A DNA stretch of 64,000 nt from Hypericibacter terrae (GTDB taxonomy: Bacteria; Pseudomonadota; Alphaproteobacteria; Dongiales; Dongiaceae): assembly GCF_008728855.1 (NCBI RefSeq), contig NZ_CP042906.1:2046001-2110000 (forward strand), read 5' to 3'. Below are positions 52,558 to 60,104 of the stretch, one piece after another. The notes under the pieces were generated by a model. It saw nothing but the letters and a program-made list of their open reading frames with translations. It made no database searches and was not told the origin of the DNA. Made by a program: the position numbers and the translations under genes. Position 1 is the stretch's first letter. The number at the start of each line of letters is the position of its first letter.

Positions 52558-52766
52558 TGAGCGGTTGGGAAGCCCCCGTGGCGGGGTCGGCGACAATGTC
52601 GCGGTTACAATGGGACCGGTTTCGGTGCATAGTTCGGAAACCGGCGGGTTTCCTGGCTTCCCGGCGGTCGGGGCGAATGCCATAATCCTCCCGCGGGTAT
52701 TCCAGTCGCAAAGATGATCTTGATGACATTGCAAATGTTTCCATCGGTGGCGGGAGTGGGTGAGGC

Positions 52767-53477
52767 ATGAGGGGTCGCAAGGCGGTCTCGGCGGTGAGCG
52801 CTCGAAGCCGCGCGCAGGGCCTGGAAGCCAGGAAGATTGCACCGGTCAAGGAGTCGCGTCCGCGCGGCCGGCCGCGTGAAATCTCCGAGGACGAGCGCCG
52901 CCGTCTTCTGATCCCCGTGGCGGAGAAGGTCTTCGTCGAGCAGGGCTATGGCGCCGCCAGCATGGACGAGATCGCCCAGGATGCGGGCATGTCGAAGAAG
53001 ACGCTCTATCAGCTCTTCGACACCAAGGAAGCGCTGTTCGCGGCGGTCATCACCGATCGGATGCGGGTGCTGGGCGAGGGCGCGGAGAAGGGCGCCGGCG
53101 CCCGCCCCCTTGAGGAAGTGGTGGTGGAGTATCTCTGCGAGGCCGCCCGGTTCATCCTCTCGCCCCGCCATGTGGCGCTGTTTCGCGTGCTGATCGGCGA
53201 AGCCTGGCGCGCACCGGGCATGGCGCGGGCTTTCGACAATGCCTGCGCCGGCCGCGGCAAATCCGTGCTGGCGCGCTGGCTGGCCCAGGAGGTCGAAGCC
53301 GGCCGGCTCGAACTGGACGACCCGCTCCAGGCTGCCGGCATGCTGTTCGGGATGGTGGTGGGCGAGCCCCATCACCGCATGCTGATGGGCGAGGGCCGTC
53401 CGCCCAGCCGCGCCGCCATCGAGGCCCGGGTCCGCAAGGCCGTCGACATTTTTCTCCAGGGCGCGCAGCGGCGCTGA
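52767..53477 (+). CDS. TetR-family transcription regulator
   Basis: A 236-residue regulator with an unusually long basic N-terminal arm of about 40 residues, ending RPRGRPREISEDERR. The helix-turn-helix reads AEKVFVEQGYGAASMDEIAQ then DAGMSKKTLYQLFDTKEALF, the TetR signature. The ligand domain has RHVALFRVLIGEAWRAPGMA and ends VRKAVDIFLQGAQRR. Divergent transcription from the RND pump operon is the classical arrangement for a local efflux repressor such as AcrR. Inducing ligand unknown. Confidence 0.9.
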   Translation: MRGRKAVSAVSARSRAQGLEARKIAPVKESRPRGRPREISEDERRRLLIPVAEKVFVEQGYGAASMDEIAQDAGMSKKTLYQLFDTKEALFAAVITDRMRVLGEGAEKGAGARPLEEVVVEYLCEAARFILSPRHVALFRVLIGEAWRAPGMARAFDNACAGRGKSVLARWLAQEVEAGRLELDDPLQAAGMLFGMVVGEPHHRMLMGEGRPPSRAAIEARVRKAVDIFLQGAQRR

Positions 53478-53579
53478 CGCGGTGGCCTGGGCTTATCCGG
53501 ACCGGGTCAGGCCGACAGGGCCGGCCCGGGTGCCGGGGGCGGATCGATCGAATTCATTGTTCAAAGGGAGTCTGCAGGC

Positions 53580-54179
53580 ATGAAGATCGTAGTTGTGGGC
53601 GCGACCGGGACCATCGGCAAGGCCGTGGTGGGCGCGCTTCAGGATCGCCATGAGATCGTCAAGGTCGGCAAGAAGGGCGGCGATCTCCATGTCGACATCA
53701 CCGACGCGGAATCGATCCGCGGCCTGTTCAAGAAGATCGGCAGCTTCGATGCGCTGGTTTCTGCGGCGGGCAAGGTCCATTTCGGCGATTTCGGAACGAT
53801 GACCGAGAAGGAGTTCACGGTCGGCCTGAAGGACAAGCTGATGGGACAGGTGAATCTGGTGCTGATCGGCCGCGATCACATCAATGACGGCGGCTCCTTC
53901 ACCCTGACCGCCGGCGTGCTCAGCCACGACCCGATCCGCTATGGCGTCTCGGCCAGCCTGGTGAATGGCGCTCTCGAATCCTTCACCAAGGCCGCGGCGA
54001 TCGAGATGCCGCGCGGCCTCCGGATCAATGTGGTGAGCCCGGGCGTGCTGACGGAATCGCTCCCGACCTATGGCGATTATTTCCGCGGGCACGAGCCGGT
54101 GCCGGGGGCCCGCGTCGCCAACGCTTATCTGAAATCGGTGGAAGGCCGGATGACCGGCCAGGTCCTGACGGTCCTCTAG
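53580..54179 (+). CDS. Short (199 aa) SDR-fold protein lacking the catalytic lysine
   Basis: A 199-residue Rossmann-fold protein, shorter than the 250-residue classical SDRs. KIVVVGATGTIGKAVV is the cofactor-binding start and VSPGVLTESLPTYGDYF the usual loop after the active site. The expected YxxxK reads YGVSASLVNGA: Tyr is present but Lys is replaced by Ala. Such short SDRs form a recognised group of bacterial 'short chain dehydrogenases' with unproven activity. It is 102 bases after the TetR gene and converges with the GntR gene. Confidence 0.82.
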   Translation: MKIVVVGATGTIGKAVVGALQDRHEIVKVGKKGGDLHVDITDAESIRGLFKKIGSFDALVSAAGKVHFGDFGTMTEKEFTVGLKDKLMGQVNLVLIGRDHINDGGSFTLTAGVLSHDPIRYGVSASLVNGALESFTKAAAIEMPRGLRINVVSPGVLTESLPTYGDYFRGHEPVPGARVANAYLKSVEGRMTGQVLTVL

Positions 54180-54189
54180 AACCCTCGCG

Positions 54190-54948
54190 TCAGGAGACCC
54201 GCGCGAGCGCGCTCTTGTAAGCGGAGCGCGCCTGGAGCAGGCGCCGGATATTGTTGCCCGATCCCCTGACATGGCGGCGCGCCAGGTCGCCGGCGCGCAC
54301 GCCGTCGCCTGAGCAGATCGCATCGACGATCTCGACATGCTCCTCATGGGCGGCGCTCCATTGGTCGAGCCAGAGGAGCTCCATCCAGACGAAGTGATGG
54401 CAGCGATCGAGGATGCGCGAGAGGGCGTCCTTGAGCTGCCCGCTGCCGCTCACTTCCGCGATCACGTGATGCAGCTCGAGACCCAGCTGCAGCTGCTCGA
54501 CCATCTGCTCCATCGGGCGTTCGGGCCGGCGGGCGAGGGCATGGCCCCGTGCCAGGATTGCGCGCAGCCTTACCTTGTCCTCGGCGGTCGCGCGCTCGGC
54601 CGCCTGCTGTGCGGCATAGCCGTCCAGCACTTCGCGGATGCCGAAGGATTCCTCGAACGTCTTCAGGTCGAAGGCGGCGACGAAATAGCCGTGTCGCGGG
54701 CGGTTGGTGACAAGGCCGTCGCGTTCGAGGCGATTCAGTGCCTCGCGCAGGGGCGTGCGGCTGACCTTCAGCCGCTCGGCCAGCGCGCTTTCCGTGAGCC
54801 GGCTGCCCGGCTGCAACTCGCCGATCAGGATCATGGCTTTCAGCGAGCCATAGACCGCTTCCTTCAGCGTCCTGCCGCGCTTCGCCTTGATCTCGATCTT
54901 GTCGACACTGCCGTCCATCGTCCCCTGCATCTCTGCGCCCGAGGCCAT
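54190..54948 (-). CDS. GntR-family regulator (FCD) of the downstream polyamine-type importer
   Basis: A 252-residue regulator; starts at 54930 or 54918 are also possible. The DNA-binding domain shows GELQPGSRLTESALAERLKV followed by SRTPLREALNRLERDGLV. The FCD domain contains FGIREVLDGYAAQQAAERA, LELHHVIAEVSG and the late histidine-bearing HEEHVEIVDAI, likely metal or ligand contacts. It is divergent from the importer operon at 55.2-59.2 kb. Two near-identical operator-like palindromes, one by each start, support control of itself and of the operon. Confidence 0.9.
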   Translation of the reverse strand: MASGAEMQGTMDGSVDKIEIKAKRGRTLKEAVYGSLKAMILIGELQPGSRLTESALAERLKVSRTPLREALNRLERDGLVTNRPRHGYFVAAFDLKTFEESFGIREVLDGYAAQQAAERATAEDKVRLRAILARGHALARRPERPMEQMVEQLQLGLELHHVIAEVSGSGQLKDALSRILDRCHHFVWMELLWLDQWSAAHEEHVEIVDAICSGDGVRAGDLARRHVRGSGNNIRRLLQARSAYKSALARVS

Positions 54949-55000
54949 CTTCCCGAATCGCCACAGGCCGAACTCGGCTGGCCGTCGGAAGCGCCGGTCC

Positions 55001-55010
55001 TTGTATACAA
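55001..55010. promoter_or_regulatory. Putative GntR/FCD operator near the regulator start
   Basis: TTGTATACAA is a perfect 10-bp palindrome of the form bound by many FCD regulators, 52 bases upstream of the GntR gene start. TTGCATACAA at 55148-55157 differs at one base. Confidence 0.65.
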
Positions 55011-55112
55011 CTATCGCCCGGGCGCCAATTCGTTTTCCGCCCGCTGCTGTCCAAGCGGCGGAAATTATGGCGTTAAATCAAGAAAATGCACGAAATATAG
55101 GCATGCGCTTCC

Positions 55113-55141
55113 TTGACTCGCCTGTCGTACTTCATTTAACT
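55113..55141 (+). promoter_or_regulatory. Possible promoter of the polyamine-type importer operon
   Basis: TTGACT (55113-55118) and, after 17 bases, TTAACT (55136-55141) form a moderate -35/-10 pair in an AT-rich stretch. The predicted start, near 55148, coincides with the operator-like site TTGCATACAA. Confidence 0.45.
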
Positions 55142-55147
55142 CCATAA

Positions 55148-55157
55148 TTGCATACAA
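55148..55157. promoter_or_regulatory. Putative GntR/FCD operator before the importer operon
   Basis: TTGCATACAA matches TTGTATACAA (55001-55010) at nine of ten positions. With the following bases it also forms GCATAC-N6-GTATGC (55150-55167). It lies at the expected transcription start of the importer operon. Confidence 0.6.
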
Positions 55158-55211
55158 AACCGTATGCCAAGAATCAATGCAACAAATCGACTGGGAAAGG
55201 GACGCGCAATC

Positions 55212-56249
55212 ATGAGGAGACAGAGAATTACCGCGCTGCTGGCGGGGGTGGCGCTGATGGCCATCGGCAGCGTCGCGGCCAAGGCCGAAGACAGCATCAC
55301 CGTCGCATCCTGGGGTGGCGCCTATCAGGACGCGCAGCGTGTGTCGTTCTTCGAACCCACCGCCAAGGCGCTCGGCATCACCATCAAAGAAGACACCACC
55401 AACGGGCTCGACGATGTCCGCCTTCAGGTCGCCGGCAATGCGGTGAAGTGGGATCTGGTCGAGCTGGGCTCGGACGAATGCGCCCGCGGCACCAAGGAAG
55501 GCCTGTTCGAGAAGCTCGACTACAGCGTCATCAAGAGCGACGGGATTCCGGCGAAGCTCGTCCATGACGACTGGATCGGCATCACCTACTACTCGGTCGT
55601 GCTGATCTACCGGACAGACAAATATGGCGATAACGGCCCCAAGACCTGGGCGGATTTCTGGAACGTCGAGAAATTCCCCGGGAAACGGGCGCTGGGCAAT
55701 TTTGCAACCGAGACGCTGACCGTGGCGGCGCTCGCCGACGGCGTCCCGCCGGACAAGGTCTATCCGCTGGACATCGATCGCGCCTTCAAGTCCCTCGAGA
55801 AGATCAAGCCGAGCGTCTCGGCCTGGTGGACCTCGGGCGGCCAGGCCATGCAGATGGTCAAGGATGGCGAGGTCGACATGGCGAGCATCTGGAACGGGCG
55901 GGCCAGCGTGCTGGTGGGCAGCGGCGCGCCGGTGCACTTCACCTATGACCAGGGCGCCTTCCAGGCGGATTGCATGGTCATCCCCAAGGGCGCCAAGAAC
56001 AAGGATCTGGCGATGAAGGCCCTGGCGATGTTCCTGCAGCCGGACATCCAGGCCAACCTGCCGATGCATATCGCCAACGGCCCGGTGAACGTGAAGGCCT
56101 TCGAGATCGGCAAGATCCCGGCCGACAAGCTGCCGGACATCGTCTCCTCGCCCGAGAACGTCAAGAAGCAGGTGCTGATCGATCCGGATTTCTGGGCCGA
56201 GCATATGGTCGAGGTCCAGGAACGCTTCAACAACTTCCTGCAGGAATAG
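55212..56249 (+). CDS. Periplasmic solute-binding protein, polyamine (PotD-like) type
   Basis: A 345-residue extracellular solute-binding protein. ATG 55212 follows AAAGGGA and is preferred to upstream in-frame codons. The Sec signal (ALLAGVALMAIGSVAAKA) is cleaved near residue 26. The mature start DSITVASWGGAYQDAQRVSF is typical of spermidine/putrescine- and 2-aminoethylphosphonate-type binding proteins. GITYYSVVLIYRTDKYG, SAWWTSGGQAMQMVKDGEVD and ASIWNGRASVLV follow the cleft pattern. It leads the operon binding protein, ATPase, permease, permease. Ligand unknown. Confidence 0.88.
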   Translation: MRRQRITALLAGVALMAIGSVAAKAEDSITVASWGGAYQDAQRVSFFEPTAKALGITIKEDTTNGLDDVRLQVAGNAVKWDLVELGSDECARGTKEGLFEKLDYSVIKSDGIPAKLVHDDWIGITYYSVVLIYRTDKYGDNGPKTWADFWNVEKFPGKRALGNFATETLTVAALADGVPPDKVYPLDIDRAFKSLEKIKPSVSAWWTSGGQAMQMVKDGEVDMASIWNGRASVLVGSGAPVHFTYDQGAFQADCMVIPKGAKNKDLAMKALAMFLQPDIQANLPMHIANGPVNVKAFEIGKIPADKLPDIVSSPENVKKQVLIDPDFWAEHMVEVQERFNNFLQE

Positions 56250-56258
56250 CGAGCCGGT

Positions 56259-56295
56259 TGCCCTCCCCTCCGATGCGAGGGGAGGGCATTTCCTT
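56259..56295 (+). terminator. Intra-operon hairpin after the binding-protein gene
   Basis: TGCCCTCCCCTC (56259-56270) pairs perfectly with GAGGGGAGGGCA (56277-56288) over a six-base loop, followed by TTTCCTT. It lies 9 bases after the binding-protein stop and before the ATPase start at 56405. It matches the position of hairpins in the other three importers. Confidence 0.8.
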
Positions 56296-56404
56296 GGGGA
56301 CAGGGGCGATCCGCGGGTTCGCGCTCGCGATCGCCCGGTCCCTTGGCAGGCGGTTCTCGAAACCGCCGCCGGTTTGCCGATGTGCCGATGGCAGGAGAGC
56401 TTGG

Positions 56405-57496
56405 ATGAAAGCGGTCGATCGCTCGCCGCCCGTGACCATTCGCGGGATCTCGAAGCGTTATGGCGCCACCACCGTGCTGCACGGAATCGATCTGGATGTG
56501 AAATCCGGCGAGTTCGTGACCCTGCTCGGGCCTTCGGGTTCGGGCAAGACGACGATCCTCATGATCCTGGCGGGCTTCGTGCGGCCCAACGCCGGCAGCA
56601 TCAAGGTGGGTGACGAGGAAATCGTCGCCATGCCGCCGCACAAGCGCAATGTCGGGATGGTGTTCCAGAATTATGCGCTGTTCCCCCATATGGACGTCTT
56701 CCAGAACGTGGCGTTTCCGCTGCGCCAGCGCAGCATTGGGGCGGCCGAGATCGCGAGCCGGGTTCGCGAGGCGCTGGGGCTGGTCCAGCTCGGCGACTAT
56801 GCCGAGCGCCGCGTCGACCAGCTGTCGGGCGGGCAGCGCCAGCGCGTGGCGCTGGCTCGCGCGATCGTGTTCGAGCCGCGCATCCTGCTGATGGACGAGC
56901 CGCTCTCGGCGCTCGACAAGAAGCTGCGCGAGCGGATGCAGATCGAGATCCGCCATCTCCATGAGCGGCTCGGCATGACCACGATCTATGTGACCCACGA
57001 CCAGCGCGAAGCCATCACCATGTCGGATCGCGTCGCCGTGATGAACGCCGGCTGCATCGCGCAACTCGACACGCCGAAGGACCTCTATGCGCGGCCCCGC
57101 TCGCGCTTCGTCGCCGAGTTCATCGGCGAGTCGAGCTTCCTGCCCGTGGAGGCAAGCGGGACCGGCGTCATCTTCGGCGGGCAGCCCTTGCGCCTGGGGC
57201 CCGCGACCAGACCCGCCCCCGGCCGGCAATGGCTCGTGGTGCGGCCGGAGAAACTGTCGATCCTGAACGGCCATGCGGATCCCGCCCTCAACCAGTTCCA
57301 GGGGCAGGTGAAGGAGGTCGTCTATCAGGGCGAGAGCTTCATCTGCTATGTGGCGCTCGCCGACGGCAGCGAGATCAGCGTCCGCAATTACAGTCGCGGC
57401 GATGCGTTGGCGCGGCTGCCGGAAGTCGGCCAGGCGATCCGGCTCGGCCTCAGCCCCGACGACGTCGTGCTCGTGCCGGAGGATTCCGCGGCATGA
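56405..57496 (+). CDS. ABC importer ATP-binding protein, PotA type
   Basis: A 363-residue ATPase. ATG 56405 follows GGAGAG; the long upstream open frame runs antisense-like through the previous gene and is not coding. Walker A GPSGSGKTTILMILAG, Q-loop MVFQNYALFPHMDV, signature LSGGQRQRVALARAI, Walker B ILLMDEPLSALDKKLRE and YVTHDQREAITMSDR are intact, with a C-terminal TOBE domain (PEKLSILNGHAD, QVKEVVYQGESF). The last codon overlaps the next start (ATGA). It powers the permease pair that follows. Confidence 0.92.
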   Translation: MKAVDRSPPVTIRGISKRYGATTVLHGIDLDVKSGEFVTLLGPSGSGKTTILMILAGFVRPNAGSIKVGDEEIVAMPPHKRNVGMVFQNYALFPHMDVFQNVAFPLRQRSIGAAEIASRVREALGLVQLGDYAERRVDQLSGGQRQRVALARAIVFEPRILLMDEPLSALDKKLRERMQIEIRHLHERLGMTTIYVTHDQREAITMSDRVAVMNAGCIAQLDTPKDLYARPRSRFVAEFIGESSFLPVEASGTGVIFGGQPLRLGPATRPAPGRQWLVVRPEKLSILNGHADPALNQFQGQVKEVVYQGESFICYVALADGSEISVRNYSRGDALARLPEVGQAIRLGLSPDDVVLVPEDSAA

Positions 57497-58407
57497 CAGC
57501 GGTTCCCCTGCAAGCGGGCGCGGCACCCGCCGGCCTCAACGAGGCGGCGCTCGAGGCGTCCCAGCGCGCCGAACGCAACTGGATGATGGCGATCTGCTCG
57601 CCCTCGCTGATCCTGGTCGGGATCATCATCTTCGTGCCCGTGGGCTGGCTGTTCTGGCTGTCATTGTTCGATGCGCAAGGAGCGCTCACGACGGGCAATT
57701 ATCTGCGCCTGCTGGAGCAGCCCTCCTATTTCAAGACGCTGATGATGACCTTCAAGGTCTCGATCATCGTCACCGTCGTCTGCCTGCTGCTGGGCTATCC
57801 CCTGGCCTATCTGCTCTCCCAGCTGCCGCGCCGGATCTCGGGCATCCTGATGATCTCGGTGATCTTGCCCTTCTGGACCTCGGTACTGGTCCGCACCTAT
57901 GCCTGGCTGGTCATTCTCCAGCGCCGGGGCCTGGTCAACGAGTGGCTGCAAGGTCTCGGCATCATCGACGAGCCGCTGCAGCTGGCGCACAACTTCACCG
58001 GCGTCATCGTCGGCATGAGCCATGTCATGCTGCCCTTCCTGGTGCTGCCGCTCTATGCGTCGATGAAGGCGATCGACCGCGATTATCTGCGCGCCAGCCT
58101 CAATCTCGGCGCCAGCCCGACCAAGACCTTCTGGCAGGTCTTCTTCCCGCTCTCGCTGCCGGGCCTTTCCGCGGGCCTGGTGCTCACCTTCGTGCTCTGC
58201 CTGGGATTCTTCGTGACTCCCGCCCTGATGGGCGGCGGCAACGTCTTCATGTGGTCGATGCGGATCGAACAGACCTCGCGGCTCTATTCGAACTGGGGCG
58301 CCGCCAGCGCCATGGGCGTCGTGCTGCTGGTGCTGACGCTCGGCATCCTCTGGGCCTTCTACAAGCTGCTCGGAACCCGCAACCTCCTGCCGCGGGGCCT
58401 GCGATGA
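57493..58407 (+). CDS. ABC importer permease, PotB type
   Basis: A 304-residue inner-membrane protein with about six hydrophobic spans. It starts in the ATPase stop codon. The EAA loop reads DYLRASLNLGASPTKTFWQ followed by VFFPLSLPGLSAG. VRTYAWLVILQRRGLVNEWL is typical of PotB-like permeases. It overlaps the PotC-type gene by four bases (ATGA), so ATPase and both permeases are translationally coupled, while the binding-protein gene lies apart, beyond the hairpin. Confidence 0.9.
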   Translation: MTAVPLQAGAAPAGLNEAALEASQRAERNWMMAICSPSLILVGIIIFVPVGWLFWLSLFDAQGALTTGNYLRLLEQPSYFKTLMMTFKVSIIVTVVCLLLGYPLAYLLSQLPRRISGILMISVILPFWTSVLVRTYAWLVILQRRGLVNEWLQGLGIIDEPLQLAHNFTGVIVGMSHVMLPFLVLPLYASMKAIDRDYLRASLNLGASPTKTFWQVFFPLSLPGLSAGLVLTFVLCLGFFVTPALMGGGNVFMWSMRIEQTSRLYSNWGAASAMGVVLLVLTLGILWAFYKLLGTRNLLPRGLR

Positions 58408-59210
58408 GCGACGGTCTCGAGATCCCGATCTCCCATCGCAACCGGCTCTGGCTCTATCTGCTCTGCGGCATCGTCATGCTGCTGCTGATGGCGCCGTCGC
58501 TCATCATCATCCCGATGTCCTTCTCGGATTCGGAATTCCTCGAATTCCCGCCGCCGGCCTGGTCCTTCCGCTGGTACCAGAAATTCATGGAATCGGTGGA
58601 ATGGCGCGACGCGGCCCTGGTCTCGCTCAAGGCCGCCATCCTGACGATGTGCCTGGCCACACCGCTGGGCACAGCCGCCGCCTATGCGCTTCATGCCGGT
58701 CAGTTCCGTTTCGCTCATCTGGTGCAGACGATTCTGGCGGTGCCACTGATCATTCCGGTCATCCTGATCGGCATTGGCGACTTCTTCCTCTACGCCTGGC
58801 TCGGTATGAACAACACCATCTTCGGGCTGGTGCTGGCGCATACTGTGTTGGCGATCCCGCTGGTGTCGCTGACCGTCGCCTCGGGCCTCAAGAGCTACGA
58901 CATGAACCAGGAGATGGTCGCCCGCAGCCTGGGCGCCAGCCGGCTCAAGTCGTTCCTCGTCATCACCGTGCCGCAGATCCGCTTCTCGATCGTCTCGGGC
59001 GCGCTCTTCGCCTTCATCACCTCGTTCGACGAAGCGGTCATCGCGCTCTTCATCTCGGGCGGCGAGAACTCGACCCTGACGCGGCGGATGTTCAACGCGC
59101 TGCGCGACCAGGTCGACCCGACCATCGCCGCCATCTCCACCTTCCTGGTTTGCCTCTCGATCCTGATGCTCCTGCTGGTCCAGTTCTTCGGCCAGCGGCG
59201 CACGCGATGA
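58404..59210 (+). CDS. ABC importer permease, PotC type
   Basis: A 268-residue inner-membrane permease. Hydrophobic spans begin LYLLCGIVMLLLMAPSLIII, and the EAA loop is NQEMVARSLGASRLKSFL followed by VITVPQIRFSIV. SFDEAVIALFISGGENSTL near the end is a PotC-family feature. It ends the importer operon; after its stop comes a palindrome and a strong hairpin in front of the FadR-type regulator. Confidence 0.9.
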   Translation: MSDGLEIPISHRNRLWLYLLCGIVMLLLMAPSLIIIPMSFSDSEFLEFPPPAWSFRWYQKFMESVEWRDAALVSLKAAILTMCLATPLGTAAAYALHAGQFRFAHLVQTILAVPLIIPVILIGIGDFFLYAWLGMNNTIFGLVLAHTVLAIPLVSLTVASGLKSYDMNQEMVARSLGASRLKSFLVITVPQIRFSIVSGALFAFITSFDEAVIALFISGGENSTLTRRMFNALRDQVDPTIAAISTFLVCLSILMLLLVQFFGQRRTR

Positions 59211-59220
59211 ACGGGTGTTA

Positions 59221-59245
59221 TGATACCAATGATAAAATGGTTTCA
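59221..59245. promoter_or_regulatory. Putative FadR-type operator, copy 1
   Basis: TGATACCA (59221-59228) and TGGTTTCA (59238-59245) form a 25-bp inverted repeat with one mismatched pair. A related repeat of the same length is at 59318-59342. ACCA/TGGT half-sites are characteristic of FadR-group GntR regulators. Confidence 0.6.
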
Positions 59246-59273
59246 TCGTGCCCTTCCGCGGCAAGGCGGCATT

Positions 59274-59298
59274 TGCGCCGGCAGCTTGTGCCGGCGCA
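59274..59298 (+). terminator. Strong hairpin between the importer operon and the FadR-type gene
   Basis: TGCGCCGGCA (59274-59283) pairs perfectly with TGCCGGCGCA (59289-59298) around GCTTG. There is no T-tract. It may terminate the importer transcript or act in the regulator's leader. It lies between the two FadR-type operator candidates. Confidence 0.6.
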
Positions 59299-59317
59299 TA
59301 GTGGAGCCGAGCCAAAC

Positions 59318-59342
59318 TGAAACCAATAGACAATTGGCATCA
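59318..59342. promoter_or_regulatory. Putative FadR-type operator, copy 2
   Basis: TGAAACCA (59318-59325) and TGGCATCA (59335-59342) form an imperfect inverted repeat of the same 25-bp design as copy 1; the two agree at 17 of 25 positions. It ends two bases before the regulator's start codon, pointing to autoregulation. Confidence 0.6.
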
Positions 59343-59344
59343 AC

Positions 59345-60103
59345 TTGCGCCGAAGAGACCGAAGCCTCACCAAACTCTCCCAGCTGCTGAGCGACGGCAG
59401 CTATCCTACGCAAAGCCGGTTGCCCCCGGAGCGCGAGCTTGCCTCGCAGTTGGGCTTGAGCCGGAGCGCGCTGCGCGAGGGGCTGGAGTTGCTCGAAGCG
59501 GAGGGGCGCATCTGGCGCCATGTCGGTAAGGGCACGTTCGTCGGCGAACGGCCGGTCGCCGGCTCGGTCGATCTCAATCTGCTGTCGGAGATGACCAATC
59601 CGGAGGAAGTGATCGAGGTCCGGCTCCTGTTCGAACCGCTGATCGCCAGCCTGGCCGCGCTGCGCGCGACACCGGCGGAGATCGCCCATATGGAGCATCT
59701 GCTCGAAAAGGGCGAGGCGGCCCGCGATGCGGTCGCCTGGGAACGTTGGGATGCAGCCCTGCACCGGGCGGTCGCCCAGGCGGCACGCAACAAGCTGCTG
59801 ATGGCGATCTTCGACGCCTTCAACGGCATGCGCCGGCAGGCGGCCTGGGGCAAGCTCCGCGGCATGGCCCTGACGGCCGACCGTTTGTCTCTTTACCGTG
59901 CCCATCATCGGGAGTATGTCGCCGCCATCGCCGATCGCGATGGGCCGCGGGCCGAGCTGGCCATGCGCCGCCATCTGCAAATGGTGCGTGACAATATGCT
60001 GGGGCAGACGGCCATGCGGCCCGATCCGGTCCCGCCGAGATTGAATGCGGCCGCCAAGGTGCGTCGCGCGCCGGCCGAAAAGAGAGTGGGAGGGACTGGA
60101 TAG
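59345..60103 (+). CDS. FadR-subfamily GntR regulator
   Basis: A 252-residue regulator; TTG 59345 is the only start that gives a complete helix-turn-helix. DGSYPTQSRLPPERELASQL then GLSRSALREGLELLEAEGRI is the FadR-type DNA-binding motif. The FCD domain has VRLLFEPLIASLAALRAT, WDAALHRAVAQAARN and YRAHHREYVAAIADRD, with the metal-site Asp and His residues. No clear ribosome binding site precedes the TTG, and the operator candidate abuts it, so expression may be low and self-limited. Its targets are probably the CoA ligase and downstream genes. The extra C-terminal tail is Arg/Ala/Pro-rich. Confidence 0.85.
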   Translation: MRRRDRSLTKLSQLLSDGSYPTQSRLPPERELASQLGLSRSALREGLELLEAEGRIWRHVGKGTFVGERPVAGSVDLNLLSEMTNPEEVIEVRLLFEPLIASLAALRATPAEIAHMEHLLEKGEAARDAVAWERWDAALHRAVAQAARNKLLMAIFDAFNGMRRQAAWGKLRGMALTADRLSLYRAHHREYVAAIADRDGPRAELAMRRHLQMVRDNMLGQTAMRPDPVPPRLNAAAKVRRAPAEKRVGGTG

Positions 60104-60104
60104 A

